Shown here piece after piece: positions 1 to 13,039 of a stretch of 64,000 bases of DNA. Origin of the DNA: Phyllostachys edulis (taxonomy: Eukaryota; Streptophyta; Magnoliopsida; Poales; Poaceae); the NCBI GenBank assembly GCA_036346405.1, contig CM070563.1, positions 29,708,816 through 29,772,815 on the forward strand. The letters run 5' to 3'. A model generated the notes under the pieces. The model was not told the origin of the DNA, did not search any database, and saw only the letters and a list, made by a program, of their open reading frames with translations. The position numbers and the translations under genes are program-made. Numbering within the stretch: the stretch's first letter is position 1; every line of letters starts with the position of its first letter.

Positions 1-1840
1 AATTAAGATTCAAATGAACTCCAAATTAAATAATTTTGGTTTAGTTAGCTAGATATTGAATTTATATGAATTTAGAAATTTCAATTGATGAAATCAGAGT
101 TCATATGAAGGAGAACAAAAACTTGGAAGTTTTAAAGCACATGAAATGATGAAATTGGAATTTCTTGGATTTCGGAATTATTCTTCCGAAGAAAAACCAG
201 ATTAATGCGTCACGCTGATGCCATTGCTCGGATTTCTTTTTCAGTTAAAGAAATCGCCACGTTAGCGACACATAGGATGCCACATAGGTGGACACGTGAG
301 CAAGGGGGTGGCATGGCGATGACGTGGCGGTGCCACGTCAACAAGGCGGCAGTGGCGCTCGGCAACGAGCTCACCGGCGATAGGGGCTCCGGCGAGGGGT
401 GTGGGTGGTACAAAACAAGAGAGGGGGCTTCACCGGACCTAGTGCTCACCTCCAATGTGCAGGGATGCGACAGGATGGCCAGTGGCGAGCTCAAAAGGCG
501 GCGGCAGTTTTAGGGCTCCGGTGAAGTGCATGATCCGGTGGCCCTCGAGTCCCGTGAGTGTGCGCACGAGCTTCGCGGAGGTGCGGCGATGACAAAAGTG
601 TGGACGACGAGGCCGGAGAGGGCCTGACGGCGACGAATTCGGCGGTTGAAGCTCCTCCGGTCACCGGTGGTGATCTTCAAAATTCGAGCGAGAGAGAGAG
701 AGAGATTGGAGGGATGTAGGTTGAGGCACTGGGTTGAGGAGAGGATGGTGATCCCGGGGCTCCCTTTTATAGGGCTCAGGGGTCACTAAGACAGCGAGGA
801 CGTGCATGACCGTTTCATGCCGGCGCGGTGGCGAGGTAAAGAGAGTTTAAGAGAGTATAAGGAGGAAGAAACGGGCGCCTTGAGTGCATCCGTGAACGTG
901 GGTATCAATGGCATCAAATGCACACGAAAAGGGGATGTAACGGGCGAGATTAAGAGCTCAGGTGAGGGCGACAATGGCGGCGGCGCGAGGAGGAAGAAAG
1001 GGGCAGGGACGACAGTACTGTGGAAACCGGTCCCACCCGTTAGCAAAAGAAAATGGAATAGGAAAGTAACAGGTGCAAAAAGAGCCGTTAGATTGATATT
1101 GAACGGTCTATATTGATTTGAAGGTTCGGACCATCCGGAGATGAAATCAAGATCTAGCCGTCTAATTTAGATCGGACGGTCCACGCTCGTTGGGACGTTC
1201 GAAACAAGCGAACGCAATCTTGATCGGGCCGTTCATTTTAGATCAGATGGTCCACGTCGCTTGGGACGTTCGGACCACCCCGAACAGCAACTCAATCGGA
1301 CCGTGTAGCTTTAATCCAACGGTTGAAAAGGGCTAAAGTGGAGCGTGTGGGAGTATTAGGCCGATTGGGCCACGCGCGCATGGAGAATTGGATTGGGCCG
1401 AGGAGGTTTAGGCCCAAGGACTGTTGGAGGATTTACTTTGATTTAGCAATTGATTTAATTCTGATAATTAAAAAGGGCTTTAGAAAATAGCACATGAAAT
1501 CCAAAAATTATAAGAAAATTCACAGAAATTCTCAAAGGTATTTTGGACTTAAATAAAATATTTCTAACTTATAATTGGTAATAGTTTTTGCACATAATTT
1601 TAATTTGGCTTTAAACTAATTAGGAAAAGCTTTTGAAATTCGAGAAAATTCTAGAAATTAATTAAAATTTTATTTTTCAACTTAAATCAAATAAAACTTG
1701 AATAAATTTTTATTTTATTTTTACTTTTAAAACCTTAGAAATTCAAGAAAAGCAATAAAACTCTTTCAAATTTCAAAAGATCCAATAAAATATTAACTTT
1801 ATTTATTTTTATTTTGGTATGAGAACTTTGGGTTGTTACA
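1..1840 (-). mobile_element. Gypsy-type LTR, partial (continues off the left edge)
   Basis: Read on the minus strand, this block starts with TGTAACAACCC at 1840 and runs off the window at position 1. It has the build of a grass Gypsy LTR: an AT-rich U3 start, a GC-rich promoter and leader section (about 205-1130), and a TATA box (CTATAAAAGGG, minus strand, 762-772) followed by a CT/GA tract (about 686-705). A truncated gag start lies just upstream of it on the same strand, so it would be the 3' LTR of an internally deleted element. The small ORFs in the GC-rich part look like LTR leader sequence, not genes. The far end and the target duplication are not visible. Confidence 0.7.
762..772 (-). 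promoter_or_regulatory. TATA box of the Gypsy LTR
   Basis: CTATAAAAGGG on the minus strand, followed downstream by a pyrimidine-rich leader. This is the usual core promoter of a Gypsy LTR. Only sequence resemblance supports it. Confidence 0.5.
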
Positions 1841-2067
1841 ATCTGGATTGCGGAGGTGGAGTTGGAGCTCGGAATGCTGCAGCTTGTTGAGTTTGATTGT
1901 TGTTGATGGATTAAGCAAGTAGTTCGATCAAATAGTTTGGATTTGCCATCATCTGTTGCATGCCATTCTGATCCATGGGCTGGTGGTGGTGGAATTGGGT
2001 TACTGCGATTCCTAGGGACATTGTTGTCTTGGTTGGTGCCATTTCCAGAGCAACGAGTATTCACCAT
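1841..2067 (-). pseudogene. Gypsy gag, N-terminal fragment
   Basis: The minus-strand ORF starts with ATG at 2067 (MVNTR..SGNG), the typical start of grass Gypsy Gag, followed by an Asn/Pro-rich stretch. After about 75 codons it runs into the LTR start at 1840, so nearly all of gag and all of pol are missing. This is an internally deleted retrotransposon: gag start joined straight to an LTR. No zinc knuckle, protease, RT or integrase is present, so it makes nothing functional. Confidence 0.65.
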
Positions 2068-2533
2068 CTACCGGTTATTCCAGAGGTTTAGGGACGGAGA
2101 CAAAGGTTACGGAAGAGACAAAGAAGAAGAACTAAAGGGATAGAGCAAAACAACACTCCCAAACGAAAGAACCAACTCAAAAGCTCTTCCAAAAACTTTA
2201 ATAGGTTTATACGACGTTCTATCGATCGAGACTTTTAATCTGGTGATCGAAACGACTCAATGCATAGAATGAGTCTTGGCAACTTAGACTATATGGTTTG
2301 GCTGACATAACGATCTTTGCTATCTCCTGTTTGTTGTCCATTGATAGCAAAGATGACTTGAAGACTTTATGATGCTCTCTTGATGTCTTGTGGTCTTGCA
2401 CGTAATGGTTAGAAACGTGTTGACCATCTATAAAAAATTTTAAAGGAAAGAGGATCCATTTAACATTATAAAATGGTGAAGGGAGAATTAGGTAAGGAAG
2501 AATTGCTATGAAGATGCTAAAGATAGATAAATG
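2068..2533 (-). other. Retrotransposon leader or filler, no gene seen
   Basis: The stretch upstream of the gag start on the minus strand should be untranslated leader. No clear primer-binding site (TGGTATCAGAGC type) is visible next to the TGTAACA boundary at 2534, so the link to the neighbouring LTR-like block is uncertain. No credible ORF. Confidence 0.35.
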
Positions 2534-5067
2534 TGTAACACCCTGGCTATTCGGAAGCCAAGATGTCACCTAAATAATCTAACATACAACCATAAAGCGG
2601 AAGAATTTAAACAATATCTCATCTAATGGCATAAAGAGATCAAACTTTAATAGAACAATGGTAGGAATATAGTCTGAATCCAAATAATCATATCAAAGGG
2701 GTGTTCAAGGATCACAAGCAGTACTTAATCAACCTTAACATAGATATCAACCACATCTAAATTTATTTATTACAGTTCATCACTTAACGAATGAAAGACA
2801 GAACCAAGTCCTATTATTGAAACTGGATTATGGTGAAATGAATGAATAGTACGTGTCTACTCCCTCTAAAGGCCATTTAGAAAACCAAATTTGGACAAAA
2901 GTAATTAAATGACATTGATATACTCATAAATGAAACAATACCAAAGTGGCAACCCACTTTGGTAAACTAAAAATGCATGACAAACCGGTCATGCCGATAC
3001 CAAGTTAATGCCCAAGTCAATTTTTAATTAAGAGTCTACAATGGTGTCATTCAAAACCAAGCGTCGTCCGTAACCGTGGACACGTCTAGTCGAATAGATT
3101 GAAAAACAACCCAGCAGGGGTGTACATCTTTACCCACATGACTCTATTAGCCCGTAAGCCTCTGGATAATGGCACACTTCCTAAGGTATGCCAGCCGGGT
3201 AAATCAAAATTCGGTAATTTTTAGCAAGAAGGTCCTATTGAATTGAACCACCCTTGAGAGTGAGTCCCACTTAGTACAATTTGCATATAGCAACCACTAA
3301 GAAGGCTACCAAGTTGTATTGGAGATGCTACTGCAATGCAAAACAAAAATGGGTGACCCCCAACATAAACAAAGTGTTCACCTGCACATTATACCATTGC
3401 ACTAGATTCCTACGAGCATAAGATCACAATAAATTATGCCATCACACCACCTGTGGTCCAACCCAACAAAACCTTCCCCTTACTTGACCAAGTCGGGCCC
3501 AATCCAGCGTGTGGAAGTACGAGTATTACTTGGAATTGACAGCCCAAAAGCTTTGGTCCTTAACGATCCGGACAAGACTACCACAATACCCGATTCTCGT
3601 GCACGAAGGCACCCACACTATCAACTACTTGTCTAGATCTAAAAACATTTTTAAATAGACAAATTTTTGACTTAAACATCAGATTCGAAGATCTGAACAA
3701 AGATACAAAAATTAAGAATAGTTCAGTGTTTCCCACAGTTGATGAGATAATCTCATCAACCGAACTAACGTGTCTACTGACTTGTAGGGCTAAGCATTCA
3801 TATAAAGAAATATGTACCATCACATGACATCTAACTTAAGCATAACTGTATGGAATGATTAAGGATAAACCACAATGTTTAGGACATAGCTAACTAGTCT
3901 CACAAATTATTGATACAGCAAAATAGGATGCACGCAATTATAATTGCATTTCAAATTACTAAACTAACCAAAACTAGGATCAAAATGATGCAAGAGGATG
4001 TTTGCCTTGTTAATATTCCACTTGTTCCACCTCAGGATTTTCAGGTATATACTCATTGGCATCTGATAAATCAGAATCTAGAAATAACGATATCGAATAA
4101 GACATCGAGAAAGTCTCAAAAGAATTCAAAATGCTCAAACATGCATGAGATTTAAACAGTAATGAGATTATAATTTTATATGAATTTTGGTGAATATTTT
4201 AGTTTATTTGGAGTTCATTTGAACTAGTTATGAATTACTGAAACTGAAATAATGGCGATGTCTACTGTTGATCATTCCGAGTACTACTCAAAGTTCGACT
4301 ACATGGTCAGAATGCTTCGACAACCTGGTCGAAGGAGGTTCGACCACCTAGTCGAAGAAAAGTTCAACCACCTAGCCGAAGGAGGTTCAACTACCTGCTC
4401 GAAGGAGGTTCAACTACATGTGGTCATAGGGAGGTTTGAGTACTGTTCACTGTTTCGAGTGCTGTACATTGTCTTGAGTATTGTACATTGCTTTGAGTAC
4501 TGTACATTGTTTCGAGCACCGTACAGTGTTTCAGGCACCTAGTCGAAAGGCTTCGACTACCAGGTCGAAGGTTTCGACTGGTCAGAAGGCTTCGACTAAC
4601 TGGTCGAAGGCTTCAACTATCTGGTCGAAGGCTTCGACTATAGTCAATACACAGGGGATGTGGCCGGTGACTTGGGGCAGCACATGTCGTTGGCAAAGGA
4701 GCGACAATGAGGTGAAGGTGGTTGCAAAAATGGGTTGCTCAGAGGACAAGGAGGCTAGGGGTGGTGACCTAGGGCTCGGGCGGCACTATGGCAGCGTGGC
4801 AAGGGCACACGGCGGCCAGCCGTGGAGACGAAATGTCGCGGCAACGCAACTACGGCGAAAGTGGCTAGCACGATTCGGCTATGCTTCAAGCAAATAAATG
4901 TGCACAAAAACATCACGGGGTCGTAGGGAACCTACCAGAGCCAAGGAAATGACTGGAGAAGCTCGGTGTTGCTCCGACGACGATGATCGCGCGACGGTAG
5001 GGAGAGCTTCACAAGGAGATGATTACCTGATGAAAAGGAAAAACCAAGAGTGACCGAGATAGCTTAG
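2534..5067 (-). mobile_element. Gypsy LTR-like block, first part (split by a Copia solo LTR)
   Basis: Starts with TGTAACACCC on the plus strand (a GGGTGTTACA end when read on the minus strand) and resumes after the Copia solo LTR at 6621. It has LTR-like composition and a GC-rich section near 4650-5060. It carries short repeats built around CTGGTCGAAGGCTTCGACTA (about 4310-4640) and a run of roughly 20-bp units containing CTGTACATTG (about 4440-4530). I assign it to Gypsy LTRs by style and by its TGTAACA end. The other boundary (about 7932) has no matching target duplication, so the exact extent is unsure. No protein gene is credible here. Confidence 0.45.
4310..4640. repeat. Degenerate minisatellite built on (C)TGGTCGAAGG
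   Basis: About ten imperfect ~20-bp units alternate GGTCGAAGG and TTCGACTA/C, so each unit is itself partly palindromic. A related set lies at about 7290-7460, and a variant (CTGGTCGTA) fills part of the unrelated Copia LTR at 5820-5990. Confidence 0.65.
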
Positions 5068-6615
5068 TGTTGGAAATATGCCCTAGAGGCAATCATAGAG
5101 ATGATTATATTTCCTTATGTTCATAATATTGGATAAAATGTTATCTTGTTCCAAGAATAATATTGTTAATATTGATTATCAAGTATGTGACTTGATTGTG
5201 AAACTCCATATTTCTACGATAATTATTCTTATACGATCCCTGGTCGAAAACATATGAGGACACATATGAATAGACTAGCATATGTATTGGTTGATGACTA
5301 TGTTTCACGGGTCATAGATATGGAGATATCAAACCAATAATATGGACACATGTTAGAGAACATGATGTTGGATTAGACCCACCTTGAGACACTGTTGAGA
5401 TTGTTATGATTCTATGTGTCGTTAGTTGGTCTCAAGCAATGTTGATGTATAATCCTTAGACCTGAGATCAGCATGGTTTCCTACATATGTAATAGCACTC
5501 TTAGGGGTTGCCAAACGCTACACCGTAACTGGGTAGTTATAAAGGTAGCTTTCGGGTATGCTATGAAACATGCAGAGGAATGTGATTGGTCAGATATGGG
5601 ATTTGCCCCTCCTAACATAACAGGAGAGATGTCTCTGGGCCCCTCGTTGTGGTCAGATAAAGAAAGTACATGGCCATGCCACTAGTAGTCGAAGTGTTCG
5701 ACCACGTAAAGTAATCCGACACTCGATCGAGAAAGTATTGAACAGTCCATGGATGACACAACATCTCACCTGGAGTTCAACCAGACATCATGAGGCAAAG
5801 GGAGTATACATGAGTAGGTCGCTTAGTTCGAACAGTTACGGACTGGTCGTATGGAGATATGAGCTGGTCGTAGACTGGTCGAACGTAGTCACAGGGTGGT
5901 CGTAACCTGGTCATAAGGAATTACGAACTGGTTGTATAGAGATAGGACTTGGTCGTAGGTGATGAGGACCTGGTCGTAGATCATATTGCATTAAGGTTCG
6001 TCCGATATAATTTGTGTGTATTCGGGAATCGCTATGTTCTTCTAGGAGCTGCTACGACTCGTGATCGGAAAGGGTTTCCGAGTCACAACCGATTACGCAT
6101 GAATCTACAGAGTCACACACTTAATAGGTTGGAACAAACCAGTCGAATACGATTCGACAAACGTGTTCGGATAGGATCCGTCACGAGCACTATATAAGGA
6201 GATGCATGAGGCTGCTGGGAGGTACACGTGAATCACCATCGAAACCCTAGCCACCATCTTCCTTAGAGCTCTACTGTGCAATTTGGTGCTAGCACACCTG
6301 CGCATGGTTGTTCCTTTCCTGAACGTGTGGATACAGTAGAGGCGCTACTACGATTGTTGCGCTTGAGGACGATCCGCGATCTTCACAAGGAACTGCAGAG
6401 GTTGCTGGAGGAGATGATCGACTCGCGAGGACGCTGGACGATCGACTACGACCACTACATCGACGCGCTCTACGTTGACCAGGCTGCTCCAACCCTTCTT
6501 TCGCTGCTCTACGCGTCTGGTTGTAACGATCTGTGATCATCTACTTGCTAGGCTTCCTCGTTTGTATGGTAGAAATTTTGATTTGTAGCTATCGTAGCCT
6601 ACCCGTGGCCCAACA
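5068..6615 (+). mobile_element. Copia solo LTR (BARE/Angela/RIRE1 type)
   Basis: Starts TGTTGGAAATATGCCCTAG, the hallmark start of BARE/Angela/RIRE1-type Copia LTRs, and ends CCAACA, giving a 6-bp terminal inverted repeat. The five bases on each side are identical (CTTAG at 5063-5067 and 6616-6620), a perfect target duplication. No internal region or second LTR is present, so this is a solo LTR left by LTR-LTR recombination. Its length is 1548 bp. A TATA box (TATATAAG) lies at 6191. A tract of CTGGTCGTA repeats lies at about 5820-5990. Boundaries are exact. Confidence 0.93.
6191..6198 (+). promoter_or_regulatory. TATA box of the Copia LTR
   Basis: TATATAAG about 425 bp before the LTR end, in the usual place for the U3/R boundary of this LTR type. 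Supported by motif and position only. Confidence 0.5.
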
Positions 6616-6620
6616 CTTAG

Positions 6621-7932
6621 GTATGTCCAGGAAATGATGTCACCGAGAGGAATCAAAGAGTGACTCACCACACCAGAGATAGAGATGAAGGTGGTGTTTT
6701 CGGCTGGAAAAAGGAAACACCCTAGAATCCGACAATCTCTATGGATAAAAGCAAGATTGATTGAGGGGAACTAATTCATATATCCAAGAACATGAGATGA
6801 CGCACTTAATCAAGAATAGAACTCACCAGAGTGAGAGATAGCATGGTGGTGCACTAGCGGGCGTGCTCTAGAGTCGCCGAGGACAAGCCTGTGTTTCCAC
6901 TGATTCACTACAAAGCAAGGGCTTAGCTTAGCACAATGGAAACGACATGGAAAAAGGAGAAGAACGGCATAAGAACCAAGGAACTTACTCCAAAGGAAGG
7001 AAAGAATTCACCCGGCTCATCTGAGCGGCCGAGAGGAGAGAGCTGGGTTTTTTAGGGTTTCTCTAACAGAAAAGTTGACGGGGTCAACTCGCGGTGCCTC
7101 TAGATTGGACGGCGATGGCGGGGGCAAAACGGCGTGAGTTTGCATGCATGGAGAAGCATGGTCGCAACGATAGCTAGCACTGTGCGAAGGAGCTCGGTTG
7201 TGCGCATGCACCGTGCTAGCGCATTTGGCCGAGCGGCATGACGGGGAAGAAAGCGGTTCCGACAAATGAGACAACATCAAAGTGTCTCGGTCGGAGCATG
7301 GTCGGAGGGTATGGTCAGATCTGGTCGAAGGGTCTGGTCGGACCCGAGTGGGTGGTCGAAATCAATTGGGTGCTTGTAAATGAGTAGCTGGTCGAAATCG
7401 ATTGGGTGGTCGAAGAGAGGCGTGGTCGAAGGGGCTGATCGAGTGGTATGGTCAGACCAGGTCAACATGACCGGACGACTGAGTCTAAATACAAGACCCT
7501 CTTCTTAGACCGACGTTTTAAAATAGCAAATAAATTTATAAAAATCTAACAATTTTGAAAGGGGGTTCTTGGGACAAAGTAGAACTCATATATAAATTTT
7601 CAAATATCACTGTTCATGATTTTAAAGCTTATTTAAAACATTAACCGAACATGTTTATATAGGGAACATAGATTTTTCTCAAGGTCAAGTTGAACTCTAA
7701 AAATTTGACAAACATATTTGTTCAAGAAAATATTCTAGTATTTGAATAAAATATTTTCCAGAGATCATCTTAAGCATTTATTTCTATTTGCTTTAGAATT
7801 TGAGTTCAAGTTTGACGTTTATTCTTTAAGTTGAAATTTTTCAAATTAAAATTTATGCACATGCTCCAGAAATGGTATGAAATGCTTATGAGATGCATCT
7901 AAATCACATTTAATAAAAATGGGGCTATGACA
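6621..7932 (-). mobile_element. Gypsy LTR-like block, second part
   Basis: Continuation of the block that starts at 2534 after removal of the Copia solo LTR and one copy of its CTTAG duplication. It contains more CTGGTCGAA-type repeats (about 7290-7460) and an AT-rich tail ending near GGCTATGACA at 7932. The end is set by LTR-like form only. The tail up to about 8127 contains no recognisable feature. Confidence 0.4.
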
Positions 7933-8127
7933 TTTCTTGTAGTTAAATTTATTTTTCCGTTTGTGATTTATTCTCGGTTCTTTCGAATAGACGTCGGAAT
8001 TCGCGAGCGAGTTTAACAAAAATCAAGCGAACTCACTCTTTGAACAACTTCAGAAAGTTAAGTACCTTATTTGATGATGTTGATCCTACTATTTTAATTA
8101 TTGTACTTCTTTTTTTTAAAAAAAAAT

Positions 8128-9367
8128 CTATTATGCATGTGTGTATATTTGCTTAAAATTGCTATATTTGAGGATAACAGTAGTTATAGTCCTATTCGAT
8201 GTATGATCCTCCTTGAAATATTAATATCCTTATTATTGTAGCCATTAGGGTATGGTTTAGACAATGAATGATGTCGAATTGGGTTTTTCGAATGTGAATA
8301 TCACATAAATGCTTAGCCTAGCTTTAGTCTTTACTAAAATTGGAAAAAAATGGATGACATGTTGAATATGAGTTTGTGAGATTTTGAAATGATGGTTTAG
8401 AGGGGTTTACCTCTGTTATTTTTTATAGAAATAAAAAAAATGAAAAACTTAGTTTGTGACGCGGGCGAGTTATATTATAATATGAGGAGTGTGAGAGGTG
8501 TATCTCCCAAGTAGATAGGGGGAGATCCTCGCCCGGGTCAATTAAGGATAAAACACCGGTATATCTGAACTAAGCATAAGCGTACAACCACATGTGTTGG
8601 TATGGGATGGCCTTAGCTAATTAAGTCATCGAAAACTAGCCTTGCGCGTTGGTAGGCCGTGGTAGTGCGAGCATGACTAGTGTAAGCATGTTCGAAGGGG
8701 CTCCCTTCACCAAGCCATTAGGAACAAAGCCTTTCGACACAATGGTGAATGCCTCACTAAGATGGGGGTGTACCCGGGTGAAGTGCGGGTGTTCATTCAC
8801 CGGGCTAGTGCAAGGTTAGGACTAGGTGATGTAAAGGTTTCGATGCATGACCTAGATTGCTTACCAAAGAATAGTGAGCAGTAGTATTGACGGATGCCAA
8901 ACAAACTAGAGAATTTGTGTGTTACAGGTAAAGTTGAACACCTCTACAGATTGTAAATCTATTTAAATAGCCATGCTCGCGGTGATGAGCATGCTAAGTG
9001 TAGAATTGCCGGGTATAGTCTCTACTTTTGCAAAAATGGTTTTGTTGGAAAATGAGGGGATGGTTTTTGCTATTATTGTCATGGGTGCCATGTCTATGGC
9101 TGAAAGTGTGTCGTTGTTCGCAACCATGGAGGGTTGTGGTTTACTCTTATTAAAGTTATATACTTGATATTTCATTACATATCAACTGCTCTTTAAAATT
9201 CCGTTGCAAAATAATACATATCGGTATTTCAGAAGAAAAAAAATAGCTTCGTGCTGAAAATAACTTGTAGCGTAGAGCCATATTCTTCGATAAGCCTTAC
9301 ATTTATAATATGTTGCGATACACTATAAGTCTTGCTGAGTACGCATTGTACTCAATCTTGCTTAAAT
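8128..9367 (+). repeat. Tandem Gypsy LTR-like repeat, copy A (first part)
   Basis: First of three tandem copies of a 1.4-1.6 kb sequence. Landmarks shared by the copies are TCTATTATGCATG, a block around GATAGGGGGAGAT..CTCGCCC, CTAGTGCAAGG, ACCTCTACAGA and a GAGTACGCA..TGTACTCA palindrome. These are common in LTRs of grass Gypsy elements. This copy is cut at 9367 by CACTA-1 and resumes at 12683. Confidence 0.7.
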
Positions 9368-11706
9368 CACTACTACAAAAAGGCTAATACTGGACGCCTC
9401 ATCACAGACGGTTGACCAAAACCGTATGTATTACATACAATTACAGACAGTTTTAGTTTAGAGACCGTTTGTGTTACTAGCTGTGCTAAAACCCGTCTGT
9501 GAAGAGGTAATATCACAGACGGTACATATTGAAAACCGTTTGGGAAGTATCACAGACGATTCTAAACACGAGCCGTCTGTGATAATTGTAGACTTCACAG
9601 ACGGTTTTTAATTATAACCGTCTGTGATAATATCGCTTCCGCTCCCCGGTGAGTTTCTTCATCATCGATGCGTCTCTTTGTCACATCAATGCCGCTTCAA
9701 TACCACTTCGGCTCCCCGATGCGTCCCTTCGTCTCACACACCGAGTCGACCATGCCGAGACCCCTCAAGCAAGGGAAGAGAGCCTACGGGCTCAATTCTT
9801 CTTAATTCAACAGTCCGAGGGTCTTCAGGAGACAATCGAACGAGCGCGTAAGTGGGTGGACGTATTTCAGGCTTCGTTCGCTGATGATCACGAACCGTCT
9901 AATGCCGACACCACCGCCTATGTAGTTTTGAAGACGGAGATAGGAGCCTACCTCGCCACTAGAAAAACTTTGTTTATTTATGTTTCTACTTTTTAAAATC
10001 TTTGTAAGAAGCGATTGGCCACCTGTTTGGCCATATGTAAATTCCAAAATGAAAAAAAAAATCTAGTTTGGAGATGAAGTTACTATATTATATGTTGAAC
10101 TATATATCATAGACGGTTTAGTGGAATAAATATCCGTCTGTGATATGTATCATAGTTAAAGCATATTTTCAGTAGTACTTAAATGACAAAATTGACAAAT
10201 AAACATGTAATTTCTTCATGTCATGTAAATGTATACATGATAATATGCTCAAAACATATAACTTGAGAACAACCATATCACAGACGATTCTATTATGGAA
10301 CCATCTGTGATAAGTATCACTGATGGTTCCATAATAGAACCGTCTGTGATATCTCTTTATTAGTAGGAGCCCGCTAGGGTTTGCGCCCTAACTCATCACT
10401 CCCCAGTCCCCAGCGCCATTACTCTTTCCCGTTCCCCTCCCTACTCGAGTGCCCTTGACCTCGACGCCACCGCCCTCGACATCAACGACGCCACCCAAGT
10501 CGCGCCTTCTCCCTGACCCTGTCGCCGACGCCGCCCTTCTTCCTGTCGCCACCGGTTGTGACACCATGGTTCACTACACAAGACACTCTTGCGATAGGAG
10601 TGTCTTGTGCTGTGTCACCGTTGTGACACAACTACGGTGATGCTGCTGCCGCCGCCGGTCCAATTGACCTTTCCCCGGCCAAATCCGCCTCCCCGCGGCC
10701 AGATCTACCTTCCCCTCTTCATCCTCTCCCCCCAGCGTGTGCGACCCCGACTACCTATCCACCGACCTCCCCCGGCTACCTCTCCACCGACCTTGATGTC
10801 GCCACCCCCGACATCGACGACTCTGCCTGAGTCGCACCTTCTCCCCGACCCCTGTGCCTCCTTACGCTCGACTCCGACCTGACTATGGTTTGAGGCCCGG
10901 TTGTTTAGGGCTTCCTACTCCCTAGACTCAATCCCCCATTCCCCCACTTTCTCTTTCTGTTATTTTAGTTTTATGCTTGAGCTTGTTTTGGTTTACTGAT
11001 GCAGGTTAATTTATTGATTAAGAATGGTAAATGAAATAGAGGTGGGTTAATGCATGGTGGAGGTGTTGCTGCCGGTATTGCGTCGCACTGAGGCAACTAC
11101 TCCCCTCTACTCTATATCACTTTCCCTCTCCCTTGCTTTGTGATGTAAACTAAGGGCTATTGGTGTATGTGCATTCTGTGCATCTTGCTTAGTTCATGCT
11201 GTTGGTTCAGATTGACAAAAATGAATGGGGCAAAATGGTGGATTTGGTTAATGCTCTCTGATGGATACTGAGGGTTATTGATGCCGATTCTTTGTGCTTG
11301 GTTGGTTTACATAGGATGTGGTTCGGATGGGGCAAAATATCAATCTGTACACATACAATTTTTTGTACATGTAACTAATCTTATGGTATGTTCCTATATG
11401 GTATTCTACTTTTGAAAGCTGCAATTAACTTTTCAGATTTGTAAAGGTTTGGCTAATTTGTAAAGCTACAGTTAACATACAAATTTTTGGAATTTTTACC
11501 TAGCTTGTGCCTCTGATCATCAATTATTTATTAATTAGTGTGTATTATATTCCAAAACAAGACCAAATGAGTCAAAAACTACTACAACACCTCTTCACTT
11601 GTCTCTCGCCATTCATTTCACCTTTGCGTATGTAAGTGTTCATCTTTGGTCAAGTTCTCCTCACTTGCGTCCCGGTATGTCCTACCATTCCATTCTGATC
11701 TCTTCT

Positions 11707-12372
<666 letters not shown>

Positions 12373-12682
12373 AATATATATCACAAACGGTTTTATCTAC
12401 AAACTGTTTGTGATATATTAGCTATCATAGACGGTTTTATCTATAAACCGTCTGTGATACATCAGCTATCATAGACGGTTTCATCTACAAACCATATGTG
12501 ATACATCAGCTATCACAGATGGTTCTGAGTTAATAACTGCCTGTGATAGTCTGCATCACAGATAGTTCAAAAACCGTCTATGATGACCTCATATCATTAC
12601 TGACCCATGAGCTCAAACGACTCACGAAACCGTCTATGATGACGTTTTTGAACCGTCAGTGAAGACCTTTTCTGTAGTTGTG

Positions 12683-13039
12683 AATTGTTGTTTGGAGTAT
12701 GAGGATGAGCAGTTTTCGGACGACGATGAGTCTTTCTAGAGCTTAGTCCTTCTCTGTTGCCTGTCGGATTGGATGGGGCGTACCACTAGTCCATTTTTTT
12801 ATTTACCATGCTTTCCACTGCACTCTTTTGTTACTTGAGTTTTATTTGGCTGGTCGGCCTTTGAAATGTAAATTTGTAATGTATCGTTTAAGGTTAAGTC
12901 CTTTTGTAATCTTGTGGTTTGTATGAAATATGTGTGGATGTTATTATCAATGTTGTGGATGTGTGTACTAGCCACTGATCATGGGATTAGTATGGTACAC
13001 ACACGAGGGCTTCGAATATTCAAAGCCCGGGGTTCGACA
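12683..13039 (+). repeat. Tandem Gypsy LTR-like repeat, copy A (second part)
   Basis: Continuation of copy A after CACTA-1. It ends with GGGGTTCGACA at 13039, an LTR-end-like CA terminus. The equivalent ends of copies B and C are GTCCGACA and GTCTTGACA. Confidence 0.7.

Noticed and set aside
2534..7932. A single complete Gypsy LTR with a target duplication
   Set aside because: The flanks (AAATG and TTTCT) do not match and the ends do not form a matching pair, so only an LTR-like block is claimed.
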